Shown in pieces: positions 1 through 11,077 of a stretch of DNA of 64,000 bases; position 1 is the stretch's first letter; each line of letters opens with the position of its first letter. The notes beneath the pieces are model-generated. The model saw only the letters and a list, made by a program, of their open reading frames with translations, had not been told where the DNA came from and ran no database searches. Origin of the DNA: Planoprotostelium fungivorum (Eukaryota > Evosea > Variosea > Cavosteliida > Cavosteliaceae); assembly GCA_003024175.1 (NCBI GenBank), contig MDYQ01000121.1:62001-126000 (forward strand), in the 5' to 3' direction. The translations under genes were made by a program, and so were the position numbers.

Positions 1-557
1 TCGGATCGGTATCCTGGAACCTGACTGGGTTGAAAGACTAATTGACTGTAATGTGCTCCCATTGCATCATGCTGTATCTTCCATCAAACGTATCACCAAA
101 AATTCGATGCCTGTCAGATTTCCAACGGCATTGTAGAATCTCTCGCCCATAATCCATTTTACTAATATATCGTAGAACTTGCGATACGGATGCAGCTTGA
201 CAATCAGCGCCGATGAAAGATAAACAGTTACCGTTCGCACCCGAAAGGGAAAACAGTGACAGCGTGGATGATCAGTGTATAATCTTCCTTAGAAGTCTGA
301 GGCGCAATGCTCTAAATCGAAAAAGAAAAACTGACTACTGCTTCGGTCGAACAAAACCTATCCGGTCGACCGTGGGACGACATTGCTCTTCATCCCCTAG
401 CGCTAGGAGCTAAATATATCACCATGTCACATGAATGAACGGTTCCGTCCGAAGACGGAAATAGCTGTGAATTTCACCGCTTCGATCTGAACTGTCGTGT
501 CACCATGACTATATCCACAGCCTTGTCGCTAAGGAGCACAGTAGAAGTAGGGATAAG
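1..557. other. 5' gene-poor stretch
   Basis: No recognisable protein, tRNA or repeat is seen here. A 66-codon ATG frame at 213-413 shows no family resemblance and no splice signals that tie it to the cyclase downstream. The interval is probably the upstream region of the adenylate cyclase gene, and may hold its non-coding first exon. Confidence 0.4.
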
Positions 558-629
558 GTGGAATCCTCGTTCAATCGTGTCCGAAGTAGAAAGGGGAACA
601 CACTTATTTTTACATCAGCTCACGATGCG

Positions 630-3255
630 ATGAGAGGCCACACCATACAGGTAAGAGCCTTCGGCGATGGTACTTCTTCCGCAAGTTCGAGCCGCCTACC
701 ATCGAGAGGTGAGCTAATTCTGAATTCGCATGAATCTGAGACTGATGCAGATGGATTCTTCACTCCAAAGAAGAGGAACAGCTTTTCTCATCAGCTGATT
801 CACAATTTCTTCTCCGTGAGGAACGTACTGACGATCGTAATGATGATTCTCATGGCCGTCTGCCTCGCCACCATCTCTATTCTCAGTCATTCTTTCGAGA
901 AGCAGATCGTCGCTGCATTGAATGGGGACATCCTGTTGGGCAAGGAAGAGGACATCAACCATTCGATCGATCAAATCTGGCGGGAATTGGACACGGTGAT
1001 GAACGCCACCAACACTTTCCTCTTGGGAGAGTACCTACCCGTTCACGTAAACCTCACGACGTACGACTTACAAAACGGATCACTGCTCGATGCCTTCCCT
1101 CGTGTCTACAGTTTCTTCCTATCCCAAGTCGAGAGGAACATACAGGGGACCACTTTAGAATTCTACTGGGATTCAGGACAAACGATGGGGGTGGAGGCCA
1201 TCAACGGATACATCGACGCGTATGAGTATCATCTGGTGAATGGAACATGCTTTTGTAGAGGTCATACCATCAAGGCAGGTATGATGATCCGAGATGTGGT
1301 CATTCCAGAGTAAGTGATGGATGCTCATTTCAGTCGATGGACCAACTCATATGACAACAGTCCAAATCTGTATTACGATTTCGAGCTTCCCTTATCTTTC
1401 TACACTTCTAAATACGCATTATCCCAGCCAGTCTGTGGTTACAAGTGAGACTCTCCTAATCGGGTGATGATTGAGCCGTCCCAACAGATGGTATACGGAA
1501 TTTTATCTCCTCTTCCAAGAAGGTGCACCTAACCTCTTTCCCGTCACTCGGTGCCAGTACTTCTGCAACCACGAGGGAGTCTTCGTAGGGATGTACTGTC
1601 TCAGCACAGAGAGGAGACCGTGAGTGATGATGTTCGTGACCGATTTGATCCGTTAACGTTCACCTCAGGATCACGCTTTATCTCCAGGGAATCATTCAAG
1701 AGACCCCTGGAAAGTTATTGATCACATCATCAGATGGTCAGATCGTCAGCTCTTCTTCAGGTACCAATCCATTCCTTATTCTGAAACAGGGGTGAGTTTT
1801 TTCTTCGATTCGACGCCACTCTAACCTATTGGAAGCGTATCCTACGCATCGGTGTACGCCCAAAACGCCTCGGAAGCATGGATCAATCAGGTGAACATCG
1901 ATGGTGACATCTCATCGTAACCTCCACAGTTGGCTCCGTTTATGCACCAAGCTGAGGCACCAGCTTCGGGCCACATGATTGTAGATGGTGTACCTTACAC
2001 GTACAACGTGTTTTCACTCGAGAGTACGACCGGCTTGAATTGGATCGTCGGACAATTATTGGAAAAATCGAAGACGGATCGTCTCGTAGCCAACACCTTA
2101 GCGTGAGTCGATTGAATCTATCCTCGTCATCAAAATTGACGCACGACAGTCTCCAGATCGGTATCGATGCTGCCGTCATCTGCTTGTCTCTCATTTTGAC
2201 TTTCACGTTCACCTTCTACATCACAAGGCCCCTCAGGAGATTATGCTTCGAGTTGTCTCGCGTGGCCCATCTGGAATTAGACATGGAGATATTGCGAGTC
2301 CCCTTAGTAGAAGAGGGGAGGGTCTTACACCGAGCTTTCGTTCTGATGCACGCTGCCATCTCCAGCTTCCGTCGCTTCGTCCCGGCCGCTGTCATCGTGA
2401 ACATCCTCAAGACAGACGTGAGTCCCACCGATTCTCCATTCCTTCTCCATTGACCTCCCACAGAAAGAAGTCGTACCCGAGCTCAAATTGCGCGTGGCCA
2501 CCGTTGTCTTCCAAGACATTGTAGATTTCACCAAGATGTCGGAAGAGATTGAAGTTTCATCTTTGGCAGCTCTTACGTCAGAATACATGGATGCCATGAC
2601 CTCGATCATCCACCGCCACGGAGGAACCATAGACAAATACATCGGAGACTGCATCATGTCCATCTACAACGCGCCGAGCCGGGTCAACAATCACGAAGAA
2701 GCGGCAGTACGGGCCGCCCTGGAGTGCCAGAAGGAGCTGGAGCGGCTGAATCCTTCGTGGAGAATTCGTTACGGTTATACGCTCCACCAACGCATCGGCA
2801 TCCATACGGGGGACATGCTGGTAGGAACTATGGGATCCATCCATCGAATGAATTGGACTGCCATCGGCGACACCGTCAACGTGGCCGCTCGACTAGAGGG
2901 AGTCAACAAGTACTACGGGACGGAGTTGCTGACATCGGAGGCTGTGGCGACGAAGCTCAAGGGAGAAGAATTCCTGTGCAGACGGATCGCTACCGTGAGA
3001 GTTTCGGGCAAGCAGACACAGACCAGCATCTTCGAGGTGTCTAAAGACAAGACGAAGAGGGAGTTGTACGCGTCTTACGAGAGAGCTCTCGGCCAATTTC
3101 AGCGGAGGCAGTTTTCATTTGCGATGGAATCGATCGCGGAGGCTTTGGGTATCGACGGAAAGGACAGGCCCTCTCAGATTTTGAGGAGGCGGATCGAAGA
3201 GAACCAAGACTCGGCCGAGGACAGCTGGTCTTACGTAGAGAGTATCGTCAAGTGA
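630..3255 (+). CDS. membrane adenylate cyclase, class III
   Basis: This is a two-transmembrane class III nucleotide cyclase that would make cAMP from ATP at a membrane. Exons read through at least seven short introns (for example 1310-1360 and those near 1450, 1620, 1795, 1890, 2104 and 2418). Order: cytoplasmic N-terminus, hydrophobic helix near 830-890, an extracellular region of roughly 350 residues with several N-x-S/T sites (sensor-like), a second helix near 2170-2225, a HAMP-like linker, then the catalytic domain at about 2490-3020. Metal-binding aspartates lie in FQDIVDFT and KYIGD, and the transition-state pair in NVAARLE. A Lys (DKYIGD) paired with Thr (WTAIGD) at the purine pocket favours ATP over GTP. 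Both catalytic halves are in one chain, so it should act as a homodimer. The start at ATG 630 is uncertain; the frame stays open to 558 without another ATG. Confidence 0.85.
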
Positions 3256-3376
3256 CGATCAGAGGAACATCGGACACGAAGATCATCAGCCACGATGACG
3301 AGAAAGTCTTGCAAGGGGAGATGGAAGACGAAAGAGAGAGACGACCCGAGTAGGACGAACAGAATGCATCCGAACT

Positions 3377-6300
3377 TTATGTGGACTCTACATAAACATT
3401 ATCAAGCCCCGATGGCAAGCGATTCTTCCTCTCCTTCGTACTAGCAGATTCGAGGTACAGCTGCTTCAATCGATCATTGGCTTCTCTGTACTTGTGAATG
3501 TCTCCCTCCAAGCTGATTCTCCATCAGAACGTGGAGCGGTGACATCTTGTACGTCACCATTGTGTAGCTATATCGGTATAAACATCGGATGACCATCTCT
3601 GATCGTCTTTGTGGCTCAACCTCTGGTGTTGCACTTCCCTTTCACACAGTCAACTTTGAGCTCAGACGGTGAAGACATATTCACCACATGAACAAGCCCA
3701 ACTGCTTGACATCGTTCTTATCTTTACCTCCTGCACTTATCTGCAACCGTCAGCGATCATCATATCCTTTCAATAACTCTTATTCACGTGAAAACCATTT
3801 AGCTTAGAGATGTAATCTTTGTCCGCACATTTGACTAAGACGGTGGCGATCGACAGCTCGTCCAGTAACATCTATGTACACCTTTTAATCGAGAGATTAT
3901 ATCGAAAACTCACGTGGATATCATCCAGGTAGACCATGGCTGAAGATACATCCATGCATCTGTGAACCTGTCAATTTGAACCGTTTGACGTTCCACTCAC
4001 ATCTGTATCATCTGCAGGGGAGTCAGCTCCACTCTACCCCTCTCAAAGTGCTCTATATATAGACCGCTCGGACAATATTCCAATATGGTGCAGGCCTCTT
4101 CTTCAGCGTCGATGTAGTATCCGAAATATTGAACGATGTTCGGATGATGCAACCTCTGACATTTTCGTCGGTCACTCAAATCTGCGAAAAACATGCGACT
4201 CCCACCTGCACGATGGAGATCTGGTTCGTTGTAGTGGAAGATTCTTTGCTCTTTCTCACTACGACAGGTGTGTTCTGATATCGCGCTCGATGGATGACCG
4301 TACGGGGGCTACTGTAGATGACATCATCTGTGATCACGTGATCGGAGGACAGCTGAGTCGATAGATGATACATCTCCCTTCCCTTCGTAACTTCCTCGTA
4401 GCGCTTGCGTCTGTCATATGTCAGCTGAAATTTCGATGAATTTTCACCTGACGACCAGGTAGGCGACGACACCGATTGAGATGAAGAGGATACCACCTCC
4501 GACGCATGTCGTGATGATGATGATGAGACGGGTGTCATCGTTCTTCTTCGAGACGTTCGAAGGTTCGGCTCCGACCGAAAAGTTTGTGAGGTGATTGCAG
4601 TGACAGATCACGTGACGAGAATCAGAGAGGGTGGAGTTGCAGCCGTTTTTGGACCAAACGCGATCCTCTTCGATCCAGTGGAGACAAGTGGGTGCTACAG
4701 TGACGGTCAGACGAGACATCGTGACGGTGATGACCCGCGATGATCGCGATCGAGATCATCATGTGATCGATGGTGAGACGAAAGAGTCTCGAGATGAGAA
4801 ACGATCGATCGATCTCACCGTAGGAATAAGGTATAGAATCGAATGGTATCGTGATATTGATCGATTGCGTCGTGTTCTCCACGGATTTCTCTTCCCCTTG
4901 TGAATCGTACAGACTGACGCCGACGACAGGTGAATATCTGTGAGACGTGAGATGATCAAGTGGTACATCGACATCTTTACATCTGTCCACTGTCTATGGA
5001 TCCAAAGGCATTATAGGATAGACTGGATAAACTGAACGAGACGGCTGGAGAAAATTCAATGAAAGTTCAAAAAGCTACTTCCCGCTCACCCGTCTCGTTT
5101 CCCGCCACGATGTCCGGAAAATTCACGGAAATTTCGTTCAAGGATAAGTTGATGGCTGCGGTCGATTGTGACGTATTGTACGTAGTGACAGTCAGATTGA
5201 CATCTTTCGTACGTAAATTGAATGAGTTCTGGTCTCTCAACAACACGGAGGTAACAGCCGATACCAACTGAGGCACCTGCAGAGGTCATCATGATCATGA
5301 TCATGATCGTGATCGTGATCGTGATCGTGATCATCATCTATGACTCACCATAGAGCTTCTCGTGATATTCTCCAATAGAATCTGATCGTTACGTCACGAT
5401 TGGTCATCACATCTCCCCCACCTCCGCCTCCGTCACATCCAATCTCGTCGAACGATCGTACAATCCGTTCAGGACGTCCGCCACGTTACATACCGTGGGC
5501 GTCACGGTACAGTTGTGAACCTCTCGTAAATAACAAGGAAAGTTGTTGTGGCTGAGATCACATTGACTCAAAGTCAGATGACTCGAGAACACAACGCTCG
5601 TAAATAAATTGTAAGAGGCATCGAGCGCGGAGTTCTCAACGTAAATGGTTCCACGGAGAGAATTATTCTTCAGCAGAAGAGTCGTAATATTGTTTGTAGT
5701 GAGTGCATTGCTCGAATGCGTCAGAATGGAAGACGAAAGAAAGTCACATACTGTAAGAGGTTCGATTGGAAGATGGTGCCGGTGAGTTGACAGTCACTCA
5801 TGCTCAAGTAGGTCAGATGAGGTAGCTGGAAGAGCTGCGGTGGAATATTGGTGTTGAGTGGATTACCGTCCTGTGCCGCGTGAGATGCAGAGATGCAAGA
5901 TGGAGAAGAGATCATCTACGTCTAGATGATGTTCTCACCAAGATGATCTCGCGGAGAGATGTCATGTTGGTCAAGATGGATAAGATGCTTCCATTAAAAC
6001 GGTTGTGAGAGATATTGAGAGTTTGAAGTCGAGTCAGATTTGTGAAAGAAGAGGGAAGAGATCCGGAGATGTTCGACTCCTGTTGACGATGAACTCGATT
6101 GGAGAGGGGACAGCAGATGTGTTTACCAGGTGCAGAGTCGTCAGGTTTACCAAGTTTCCGATGCTAGGGTTGATGCTGCCGTTAAGAGGTCGATTCAAAG
6201 AGATGCCCGTCGGCCATTCTTCCCCCGGGTTCAGACCCTGACCGCAATTCAAACCTGGGAATGTACTGCAAATGAGCTGCGGAGGATGAACACTTAAGAT

Positions 6301-6508
6301 GAAGGTAAGGCACTCACTCGATTGTTCATTCCTCCATATTGTACTGTATAATCTGAATAGGGTTCAAATTGACGACCAAGGATGTATTGTACGACTCACT
6401 CTGACCAAGTTGCTGATATACGTCCACCAACCATTGATACGTCTGAAGTTCCAAAGTATTACATCCTAAACATAGATAGAGGATGACAGCACTCGTGAGG
6501 GGGTGCAT
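3377..6508 (-). CDS. LRR-GPS receptor pseudokinase
   Basis: This is a single-pass receptor with a signal peptide (start MHPLTSAVILYLCLGC), an N-terminal cap, leucine-rich repeats spread over exons at about 6260-5400, a GAIN-like stretch, a GPS motif at 4686-4570, a transmembrane helix at about 4527-4450 and a C-terminal kinase-like domain at about 4440-3560, followed by a short tail ending at 3377. The GPS keeps W-x6-W, the cysteines, CHCNHLTNF and the HL/T cleavage tripeptide. The kinase-like domain has the N-lobe motif HPNIVQYFG and a C-lobe helix NDVKQLGLFMW, but the catalytic residues are changed: the VAIK position reads VVVR, HRDLxxxN reads LDELxxxT, and DFG reads KLN. It is therefore probably a pseudokinase that signals by binding. 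Introns are about 40-60 nt; one contains a GATCRT microsatellite. Confidence 0.8.
4570..4686 (-). other. GPS autoproteolysis motif within the receptor
   Basis: The translated motif has the GPS pattern known from adhesion GPCRs and polycystin-1: C-L-H-W, W-S-x2-G-C and C-H-C-N-H-L-T-N-F-S. The HL/T tripeptide, where the GAIN domain cuts itself, is encoded at about 4593-4585. Here it sits between leucine-rich repeats and a single transmembrane helix rather than a seven-helix domain. Confidence 0.85.
5286..5338. repeat. GATCAT/GATCGT microsatellite in receptor intron
   Basis: About nine hexamer copies of GATCAT or GATCGT lie in an intron of the receptor gene. The tract is nearly self-complementary and could fold back on itself. 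It is one of several GATC- or GATGAT-rich intron tracts in the window. Confidence 0.85.
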
Positions 6509-6829
6509 CTGATTGAAGAATGGCGAGAAAAGGCGGAATATATTTTTGAAGTGTGTCGTAACAAGGAACACCGCACGCCGGATGGCTTCACATTCGATCG
6601 GTCCTGGGTCGAATCGTGTGATAGTCTATCCATCAGCTCAGCCTGGACAGCCCGATGCATCCACAAACAAACGAAATTTCTGCATCAGTGTCACATTCGG
6701 ACCACACCGATACCCATCATGTCTTCACCTCCTTCGTCTCACCCCTCTCATCCACGTCCAAAGACATGTTGGGTGAAGCCTTCCCTCGTGACCGTCACCA
6801 GTGGAGGTCGCCGTTCTTCCCACCGTAAA
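6509..6829. promoter_or_regulatory. divergent intergenic region
   Basis: This gap separates the divergent starts of the LRR-GPS receptor (minus) and an unrecognised membrane protein (plus), so it probably holds both promoters. An in-frame ATG at 6719 could move the plus-strand start upstream. No specific motif was recognised. Confidence 0.35.
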
Positions 6830-9292
6830 ATGCAACATCCAGATGGAACTCCAATGACGTCGCGTCTATTCGAGGTGATTCTGTCTACAGATAACCAGTT
6901 TCATCCTCGATCCATCCTAGATTGTTTAAACTTTAACAGGCGGAATCTTATGCAGGGCTACTGAGCCGCTACCGATATCGCATCATGATCCAGTTGAAAA
7001 AGTACAACAATTACCGTGTGGCCGCCACCAATGATTTCGAGGCATTGAAGAACTGTTGGAACTACTGCACGCAGACAATTCCTACGTGAGAAGCGAAACG
7101 ATGTCTGGCAGACACCGTAGCTGATGGTGTGTTCAGTTTGATGCCAGCACATCTAAATGAACACGAACAATTTCAGTGGATCGAAACACACATCACCTTC
7201 TTGTATTACAATCAGGATGCAGCCGGAACATCAGGTATGACGAGGATGGAATGGTGATACCATCAACTCACACGATGCAGATCCGGAGGGACCCTCTTAC
7301 ATCGACTTAGACACGAGTGGCTCCTCTGACGATGATGACGATGATGATCCAGACAGCGACGACAGCTCCTTCCTCCCGGTGATGATCTTGACCCCGTCGC
7401 ATTTTATTGTATTTTATTCACGTCCCACCAGTCTTCTAATCGATTGGCATCCTCTCACGATACTCTACCCTCTCTACGCTCGAGTACCCCATCCCTGTAC
7501 GCCCGAAATTTCCTCCAGTTTTCTCACGTCTGTACAGGCATCATCAGCTGTCGAAGAGTGCACCCATCATACCCAGGGCAAATGCATCGGAGCCAACGAT
7601 CAACACGAGCACGAATTCTCTGAGGAACAGATGGTTCAGAAGTAGCTTTCGATCACCAAAGGTGGACGGTAGTAAGATGGTGAAGTTTAGATCTGATTGT
7701 ATCATTGCATGTGATCGCGATGGCGATCAGCCACGATCAATGATCGACACCACGATCGATGATGATCGACATCACGATCATCGATGTCGATCATGACCGG
7801 AGACTGACTCGTTGTAGACAAAGAGAGAAGAAGAGGTGGAGAAGATGGAGAAGGAAGTTCCATACAGTTCGATCGACACGAAGGCACGCAAGCATCTGAA
7901 TCCGACAGTTCTAAAGTACTTCCTCGAATACAAAGCATACCTCAAGAAGATATTCTCCAGTGAGTACTTCCCTTTCTTCATCAGCATCATTATCAGCATC
8001 ATTATCAGCATCATCATTATCCTCATCATCATCTTCCCCACCAGATCATCGTGAAGTGATCACGTGAGAGGGGGATGAAGAAAGAAAGTGGCAAATTGAC
8101 GCATCACAGTCGACGCAACGAGAGATGAAGAGACGATCAAATACCTCATCATCTTCATCACTGCCTTTCTCGTTGACATGTTCATCATACGCTACTGTTC
8201 CTTCGATTTATTCTTGGTGAGGACAGCTCATCCATCATCATCTAAATCTTTTCAGTTCCTGATGGCCATACATATCTATGGCATACGTCATCTTATCGTG
8301 GAGAGGAGGAAATATATCGTCCTCTTGGCAAAACGCAAGCTGAACAAGGCCGTGCAGAAGGAGAAGAGAAAGTGGTACAACCTCCTGAGCTTACGTCAGA
8401 CCATGCCCGAGGTCGTTCAAACAGTCAACGTGACGGCAGAGGTGACATCATCGTCTTAACCCATCACAATGATGAACATGTGATGTGCATGATGTGGAGA
8501 AGCTGAACTTATATAGACAACTGTGACGGCGGCAAACAATGAGATCGCAGTGAAATCAGAGAAGGAAGTCACGTGGACAAGGGTGGGCTGAGAATGCAAC
8601 TGTTCGCGCTGACAGAACTGCAGAAAGTGCCACTGTTGCCCGAAGACGAAGTTCGATGATGAATAAACTTGTTTTAGCGCTTATTAGCGTACCGATACGA
8701 ATTCCCACACCAACGCGAACACGAGCTGAAATTTCGCGAGTTGACATTCATTTCAGCATTAAAACATACATCGACAGCTGTGGGAGTCCTTCCTGAGAGA
8801 CCAATTCGTTCACGATGAACTAGAGGAAGAACATTTCACTCAGCTGGAAGGTGAAGGTCTCATCGCTACCTATCCTACATATTCCGCAGACGATCTGGCA
8901 ACAGCTGAAGCCAAGTACCTCACCCACGATAATGGAGGATGTCCCTACCTAGTGTCTACCATGACTCCGGAAAGGTCATACGTGTTTTCAGAAAGAGCGA
9001 ACAAGAGAGTGAAGACGTAGAAGTCAACTACGATCTGCCCGTGTTGGAGATCCCGCGAGCCATCCGGTTCTGGCCTGCCGTCGACAAAGGAGAACCAAGC
9101 TACCCTGATTTCCACCGAAAATTTGCAGAAGACACAAACCTGCCCTTCACTCTCTATTACAATGCGGAAGTGAAGTCAGAGCAGGTGCAGCTGACGACAA
9201 TCTTTTCACGCGAGATCTTCACGGCGACACGCAAGAGACCACTTCAAACACGTGGCGAAGATCAGAAGAGATCCATCGTGGAGACGACGTGA
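6830..9292 (+). CDS. unrecognised membrane protein
   Basis: I do not recognise the family. A consistent multi-exon model can be read: an N-terminal exon ending TSRLFE joins AESYAGLLSRYRYR; then exons with LYYNQDAAG, a run of seven aspartates (about 7330-7350), a Ser/Arg-rich segment, a Lys/Glu-rich helix, two hydrophobic segments near 8125-8290 (IKYLIIFITAFLVDMF and a following short one), a basic helical stretch, and a C-terminal region containing LWESFLRDQF and YPDFHRKFAEDTNL. The intron at about 8647-8777 would use an unusual GTTCGA donor. The alternative is two genes, the first ending at the TAA at 8664. The last join is best explained by a 38-nt intron ending CTAG near 8950. The start could also be 6719. 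The coding nature is fairly safe; function is unknown. Confidence 0.5.
7980..8016. repeat. 12-nt minisatellite in intron
   Basis: About three copies of a 12-nt unit (CAGCATCATTAT type) lie in a predicted intron of the membrane-protein gene, followed by more ATC-rich sequence. The reading frame through the tract gives only Ile/Ser repeats and is not taken as coding. Confidence 0.6.
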
Positions 9293-9576
9293 GACGAAAT
9301 CATCTCGATCGATGGCTCATTGTTGAAAGATATCACGGCATGAGGAGTATAAAGTCAAAAAAATGACTCCTGAGCACTTCCCAACTCCCGCCCAGGTGCA
9401 TTACCATAGGCGGACGAAGTTATTGACAACCTTAATAGTAAATCTCCCGTGCGGAACGATAGCCGCTTGCCATGTATAAACTTTGATTTACAGTGAGGTC
9501 GATCCAATTTTTTGGAAGACGCAATTATTATGGGAATGCGTTGTTGCAGGTCTGATTTCAGTTTTTCGTTGCGCCG

Positions 9577-10936
9577 ATGGAGGAGATACCACAAGATGTC
9601 TGGAATGAGATCTTCCTCTATCTGCCCCTACCCGACCTCTTACCCATCGGCTTTACGTCGAGTGAATGGTGCCACTCTGTCCTCGAGATCTTCCCAGATC
9701 AGGAAGGTTACTCAGAGGACAATCTGATCAAGTTGGACAAGCAGCTTTATCCCTGTACCTCTGTAGAGCTGGTGCAGTGGTGGTCTACTTTCCACAAGCC
9801 CTGTGTGGCAGAATTTCGCAGAATATACCTTCTCAATCACTCAGAGCTTCTGGAGGTGAATCTGCAGATCTCAGTTTTGCTCGTTAACATTACTGATCAG
9901 AACATTAGTCTTCGAAAGCGGGTCTGTTGGAAATGGGATGCGACCGTGATTTACTTCGCTCTGTCACTGAAGGTGGCCACTTGGAATCGCTTCGCTGGAT
10001 CAACCAAGTTTTCGGCCCAGGCCAGATTCCAAAAGAGAATTGGTTCAGCGCCACAGGTGGAGCTGCTGCTCAAGGCAGGATACAGATTTTAGAGTTCCTG
10101 TTGCACCGTGAGGGCGGAAGACTGATGGTGGCCAAGAATCTGAAGCACGCTGCGGCCAATGGACAGATCCATGTCATCGAGTGGAGTATACAACAGGGAT
10201 TCGACAAGGAGATTCCTGGGATCGAGCGCGCCGCCATTAACGGAGGACAGCTGGACCTTCTCAAATGGCTGCAAGCACATGGACGCAACGTGCAGTCTGC
10301 CATATGCAACCGCTCTAAGACCATCATGCTCCCTCGTGCTGTCGATGACGAGTCTGCCGTCCAGCTGATGGAAGATTTCGTGCGACTGGGTGCCAAGCCC
10401 AATCAGTTCTCTCTGGCACAGATGATCCGCCAAGGCTACAAGGAGTCCATCACATATCTCCTCCGTGCAAAGTGAGACTTGTAGAAGAACACGATCTCAC
10501 TGTGTTCAGAGTCCCCTGGACAGTAGGCGACAGTGTCAAATGTCTCGTTCGCCACGGCCCTTCCTTCTACCAGTGGGCGAGAAAGACATTTTAGGTCGCC
10601 CCCATCGATCGCAACACACCGCGTGCCATGGTCGAAGCGGAATATGAGGGAAAAGCGGACAGCATCCTCTACCTCTACAACGAGGTGGGGCTGACACCTT
10701 GTTCGGACCGTCTCTTCGTGAAGAGTGGCGATCCGAGGAAGAGATCGTTAGAGACCCTGAGGAACGGGGGATATCCCATCGATGACATGGATGTGGTAGA
10801 GCTTAATCTCATGTTCAAGACCACCCATTACACACTTCATCATTTTGAGAAGACAGAGGAGGGAGACTTTCATGTGACAGAGGATGTGGAAGAAAATCTG
10901 AGGGAGGCCAGAAGACAGAGAATCACCGAGACGTAG
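9577..10936 (+). CDS. F-box and ankyrin-repeat protein
   Basis: The protein opens with an F-box (EIPQDVWNEIFLYLPLPDLL), the Skp1-binding module of SCF ubiquitin ligases, followed by degenerate ankyrin-type repeats (for example EGGHLESLRWI, ANGQIHVIEW, NGGQLDLLKWL) that would bind the substrate. ATG at 9577 is the natural start. A first intron runs from about 9858 to 9910. A frame-preserving intron of 72 nt (10523-10594, GTAGGC to TTTTAG) removes a TAG that would otherwise stop translation at 10592; the frame then stays open to TAG at 10934. Without that splice the protein ends at 10594 and the 3' part would be a separate small frame from ATG 10628. An AATAAA lies about 17 nt after the distal stop, which supports the longer model. 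Confidence 0.75.
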
Positions 10937-11077
10937 TTCAACACAGACAGAAGAATAAATGAAGATCGAGATGAGCGACTGGATTCTATGACGAAGCTAA
11001 AATACAATTTATTCAAAATTACCGGAATGAGCTCGAGCTCAAACAAATACAGTGTCCTCTATACATCGTATGATACA

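Noticed and set aside
213-413. Small ATG frame before the adenylate cyclase
   Set aside because: No family, no signal peptide and no splice link; its length is expected by chance.
1310-1333. A 24-nt intron in the cyclase gene
   Set aside because: A 51-nt intron using the next CAG acceptor keeps the same frame and fits the normal intron size better.
8913-8938. A 23- to 26-nt intron in the unrecognised membrane protein gene
   Set aside because: A 38-nt intron ending CTAG joins the same two frames and fits the usual intron size.
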